From Halalkalibacter okhensis (GTDB lineage Bacteria > Bacillota > Bacilli > Bacillales > Bacillaceae_D), in assembly GCF_000787375.1 (NCBI RefSeq), contig NZ_JRJU01000003.1, forward strand, positions 62,001 through 126,000: a DNA stretch of 64,000 nt, in the 5' to 3' direction. Within the stretch, counting starts at the first letter, position 1, and every line of letters starts with the position of its first letter. Under the pieces are notes generated by a model that was not told the origin of the DNA, did no database searches, and worked only from the letters and a program-made list of their open reading frames with translations. Positions 61,640 to 64,000 of this stretch are shown piece after piece. The translations under genes were made by a program, and so were the position numbers.

Positions 61640-61674
61640 TGGCCTAACCTTCACACTAGTGAAAAGTTAGGCCA
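61640..61674 (-). terminator. Leader hairpin upstream of DUF2294 gene B
   Basis: TGGCCTAACCTTCAC / GTGAAAAGTTAGGCCA with a T-rich tail on the minus strand. As there is no gene between it and the terminator of the FAH gene, it may be an attenuator of gene B rather than a simple gene end. Confidence 0.75.
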
Positions 61675-61765
61675 TGATTAAGACTTCTATACCTATGTAT
61701 ATATTCTTTCATTTACCATTAAATATATTATTTTATAGATTATGTTTTCGACGTTGAAATAGTAA

Positions 61766-61800
61766 TAGGTGACTACTGACAGCTAGACAGTAATCACCTA
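61766..61800. other. Inverted repeat upstream of DUF2294 gene B
   Basis: TAGGTGACTACTG (61766-61778) pairs with CAGTAATCACCTA (61788-61800), one mismatch. It has no T run, so it may be an operator or part of an RNA structure. The rest of 61801-61959 is featureless to me. Confidence 0.55.
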
Positions 61801-61959
61801 AATCGTAGCATATCCGTAGCGATAATTCAATCCATATCCACTTTTCACTATGACCGTTACTATCCCATACCCACTTCTCCCTTTTTCAAAACGTACATTT
61901 AAATCTTTTTTCAATTATTTTCTTACTTTCTTCATAGAAAAAGAGAAGATTCTCTTAAA

Positions 61960-62003
61960 AGAGGGCATTGAAAAAGTCATTTTTCCCTTCTCAGCGGCCT
62001 CAC
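61960..62003. terminator. FAH-gene terminator, copy 4 of the dispersed hairpin
   Basis: AGAGGGCATTGAAAAAG... / ...CTTCTCAGCGGCCTC, a diverged version of the hairpins at 2661, 29480 and 47121, located 24 bp after the stop at 62028. Confidence 0.65.
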
Positions 62004-62027
62004 CTTAAAAACCTTCTCTCTTACCTA

Positions 62028-62888
62028 TTAAGCTTTTACTACCGTGCTTCTCAATGATTCAAATCCTGAAATCTGGCATTCAACGACATCTCCCCTACGA
62101 ATCACACAAGCTCCTGGTGTACCAGTCATTATGACATCACCTGGCAACAGTGTCGTTACTTTAGACAAAAAGGAAACAATATAATCAGGAGAGCAAATCA
62201 TGTTTTCTACTTTATTTTCATGTTCTACAGCCCCGTTTAGGACGGTTGTCACTTGTAACGATTCGACGTTTTTCATTTCATCCTTCGTTAACATCACCGG
62301 GCCAAAAGCAAAGAAGGTATCAAAACTTTTCGCTCTTTGAATAAACCGAGGATTTTCTGCGTGGATATCAGCAGCTGTTACATCTATGGCTGTTGTATAG
62401 CCACTAATGACATCTTGGACCTCATCTACACCTACATTTTTACATTTCTTGCCTATGATGACAGCTAATTCTGCTTCGGCAGTCGTTTTCTTTGATTGAC
62501 TCGGGATTTCAATTGCATCATTTTGACCAATAATACTTGTATCAGGCTTCATAAAGAACACAGGATCTGACGTGTCCACCCCACCTAGTTCAGATCTCAC
62601 AGCAACATAATTCATCCCTATTCCCCAAATTTGATGAGGGGTACGGTATAGAGGAGCATACTCCACTTCATTTTCAGAGAGAAAAAACTCTCTATTTATT
62701 CGATTAGTACCGCCATTGATAACCCAGTCCTCCACTTCACCTACTTCCTCTGACTCAATAAGACCCAAAATGGACGTTGCCCAGTTTTGCTGTTCTTGTT
62801 CGTTGATATCTTCTACTAATACAATCCCCTTATCTGTTACAAGTCCAGCCACTTCTTCTCCGGCTTTTCTTATTGTTGCAAGCTTCAT
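62028..62888 (-). CDS. Fumarylacetoacetate hydrolase family protein
   Basis: 286 residues. The C-terminal FAH fold (~85-284) shows GIGMNYVAVRSELGG, FFMKPDTSIIG, the metal-binding AEAELAVIIGKKCKNV and the end motif LLPGDVIMTGTPGACVIRRGDVVE. Members hydrolyse or decarboxylate acylpyruvates, oxaloacetate or 2-oxo-hept-3-ene-dioates. The direct neighbour is an amidase 29 bp upstream in the same direction, so it may take part in breakdown of an amide-containing compound; the substrate is unknown. AGGTGAT precedes ATG 62888. Confidence 0.86.
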   Translation of the reverse strand: MKLATIRKAGEEVAGLVTDKGIVLVEDINEQEQQNWATSILGLIESEEVGEVEDWVINGGTNRINREFFLSENEVEYAPLYRTPHQIWGIGMNYVAVRSELGGVDTSDPVFFMKPDTSIIGQNDAIEIPSQSKKTTAEAELAVIIGKKCKNVGVDEVQDVISGYTTAIDVTAADIHAENPRFIQRAKSFDTFFAFGPVMLTKDEMKNVESLQVTTVLNGAVEHENKVENMICSPDYIVSFLSKVTTLLPGDVIMTGTPGACVIRRGDVVECQISGFESLRSTVVKA

Positions 62889-62917
62889 GCTATCACCTAT
62901 CTATCTTTTATTTATTC

Positions 62918-64000
62918 TTATTTTTTAAACAGGTTTGCATATTCATTCACCCATTGCAATAAACGCTTATCCTGATTCGGCCCAGCAATAACTGAGAGAG
63001 CAAGTGGTGCCTCATTGTTTCCTTCAATTGGAATGGTTACTTGTGGAAGGCCATTAAGACCAGCAATACAAGAAAGTTGCATCGTTTGTGAGCGTCGCTT
63101 CTCAATCTCACTCCCTGACAAATTACAACGTGGTGCTTCACCAGGTGTCGTCGGGATCATGAGCAAGCGATCTTCTCCTAACAATTCAACCATCTTTATC
63201 CGGATGCTTTCTTTTAATTTTAGTTGTTCAGGCTTCTCTTCTTCACTTAATGTACTAGCCCATTCAAACCTTGCTGCTATATCAGGGCCAAAACTCGGTT
63301 TTATTTCTTTAATCCACTCACCATGGTTCTTCCAAATTTCTAGCCCTTGAAGTGTTCTAAAACAACTTGCCCATCTTGGCAAACCTTCTTTTGCAATCGT
63401 CACCCAAGTAGATTTTTGTGATTTCTCAAGTTGTTCTTTATATTTCACTAAAATTTCCATGCTTTTCTCATCGGCCAACTCCCAAGCGTCGGTCCCAAAC
63501 ATGATGGAGTTAAAAGGTTTTTCTACTAAAGAAGGTGTATTTTCATTAATTAAAACATCTCCTACTTCCACTAACAATTGTGGATCGGCTGTCATCCATC
63601 CAACGGTATCAAAACTTTCAGCCAGTGGGATAACACCATCAATAGACACGAGCCCATGAGTAGGACGGAAACCGTAAATGCCACAATAGGCTGCCGGAAT
63701 ACGCACCGATCCACCCGTATCTGTCCCCAATGCAAAATCTACGACTCCTGATGAGGCCGCAACAGCCGATCCACTTGATGAACCACCAGGAATATGGCCT
63801 GGTACTTTCGGATTCACCGGTGTCCCGTAGTGATAATTCTCTCCATTTAAGCTATACATCAACTCATCGGTAATCGTCGTCCCTTTTAACGTAGCGCCTT
63901 TTTGTAACAACAGATCTATAGATGAAGCGTTTTTTTTCGCCTTTGAATGTGTACGCAACCAATCGGGATTTCCCGCACTTGCTGTTACTCCTTCAATATC
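62918..64000 (-). CDS. Amidase-signature family amidase (5' end cut by the window)
   Basis: The frame is open from the right edge to the stop at 62918; at least 360 residues are present and the start lies beyond 64000. The Ser-rich loop PGGSSSGSAVAASSG and GTDTGGSVRIPAAYCGIYGFRPTHG hold the cis-Ser and nucleophile Ser; the catalytic Lys is off the window. LRTHSKAKKNASSIDLLLQKGATLKGTT resembles the shorter AMI1-type amidases rather than GatA. The FAH-family gene follows 29 bp downstream, so they are probably cotranscribed. Confidence 0.85.
   Translation of the reverse strand, partial: DIEGVTASAGNPDWLRTHSKAKKNASSIDLLLQKGATLKGTTITDELMYSLNGENYHYGTPVNPKVPGHIPGGSSSGSAVAASSGVVDFALGTDTGGSVRIPAAYCGIYGFRPTHGLVSIDGVIPLAESFDTVGWMTADPQLLVEVGDVLINENTPSLVEKPFNSIMFGTDAWELADEKSMEILVKYKEQLEKSQKSTWVTIAKEGLPRWASCFRTLQGLEIWKNHGEWIKEIKPSFGPDIAARFEWASTLSEEEKPEQLKLKESIRIKMVELLGEDRLLMIPTTPGEAPRCNLSGSEIEKRRSQTMQLSCIAGLNGLPQVTIPIEGNNEAPLALSVIAGPNQDKRLLQWVNEYANLFKK

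Overview
The window comes from a low-GC, endospore-forming Bacillus-type firmicute. Gene content, Shine-Dalgarno sites (AAGGAGG/AGGTG types), frequent GTG/TTG starts, a TPP riboswitch, a GlcT-type RAT antiterminator and sporulation-type histidine kinases all fit Bacillaceae. RNase HI closely resembles the Bacillus halodurans enzyme, so an alkaliphilic Bacillus relative is my guess; this is inference, not proof. The left edge cuts a sugar ABC permease and the right edge cuts an amidase. No rRNA, tRNA, CRISPR array, intact insertion sequence or prophage was seen.

Layout. 1-2.7 kb: end of an LplC-type ABC permease, its binding lipoprotein, and an Lrp/AsnC regulator. 2.9-5.1 kb: zinc-ribbon protein, then a peroxide-defence cluster (ykuU, ykuV, a stand-alone catalase C-terminal domain) with a hybrid PerR/Fur box and a 134-bp tandem repeat. 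5.3-10.7 kb: aldehyde dehydrogenase, RNase HI, a tiny SASP-like gene, a polysaccharide deacetylase lipoprotein and small unknowns. 10.8-14 kb: glcT and ptsG with RAT and terminator. 14-16 kb: mreBH and a 52-bp minisatellite. 16-20.2 kb: nitrilase-family amidase, Ca2+/Na+ antiporter, thiT with TPP riboswitch, amidase. 20.4-24 kb: fruR-fruK-fruA. 24.2-27 kb: inositol-dehydrogenase-like enzyme with an SSS symporter. 27.5-31.5 kb: yfmR (ABC-F), bacterial NO synthase, glutathione peroxidase. 31.6-36.3 kb: trehalose regulon in two transcription units with three TreR-type operators. 36.5-39.3 kb: flippase and KinB-like kinase. 39.5-45.6 kb: reductive pyrimidine degradation (preT, preA, hydA, a small unknown, aminotransferase), in which hydA is broken by an apparent 7-nt deletion. 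46-50 kb: oxidoreductase, paired short ChrA subunits, gamma-glutamyltransferase. 50.2-53.5 kb: ATP-grasp/alpha-E/transglutaminase triad. 53.8-58.8 kb: heterodimeric ABC exporter and a PAS histidine kinase. 58.9-61.6 kb: two two-domain DUF2294 (MpsC/YbcI-like) paralogues around an unknown gene and a GC-rich structured element. 62-64 kb: fumarylacetoacetate-hydrolase-family enzyme and amidase.

How it works together. Much of the window is sugar uptake under carbon control: glucose (GlcT antitermination), fructose (FruR operator overlapping the promoter), trehalose (TreR), inositol-like substrates and an ABC sugar system, several with cre-like sites. Stress and nitrogen-scavenging modules lie between them. 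The best leads for undescribed biology are the two-domain DUF2294 pair with its shared hairpins and the adjacent structured element, the ATP-grasp triad, the stand-alone catalase domain cotranscribed with ykuUV, and several repeat families.
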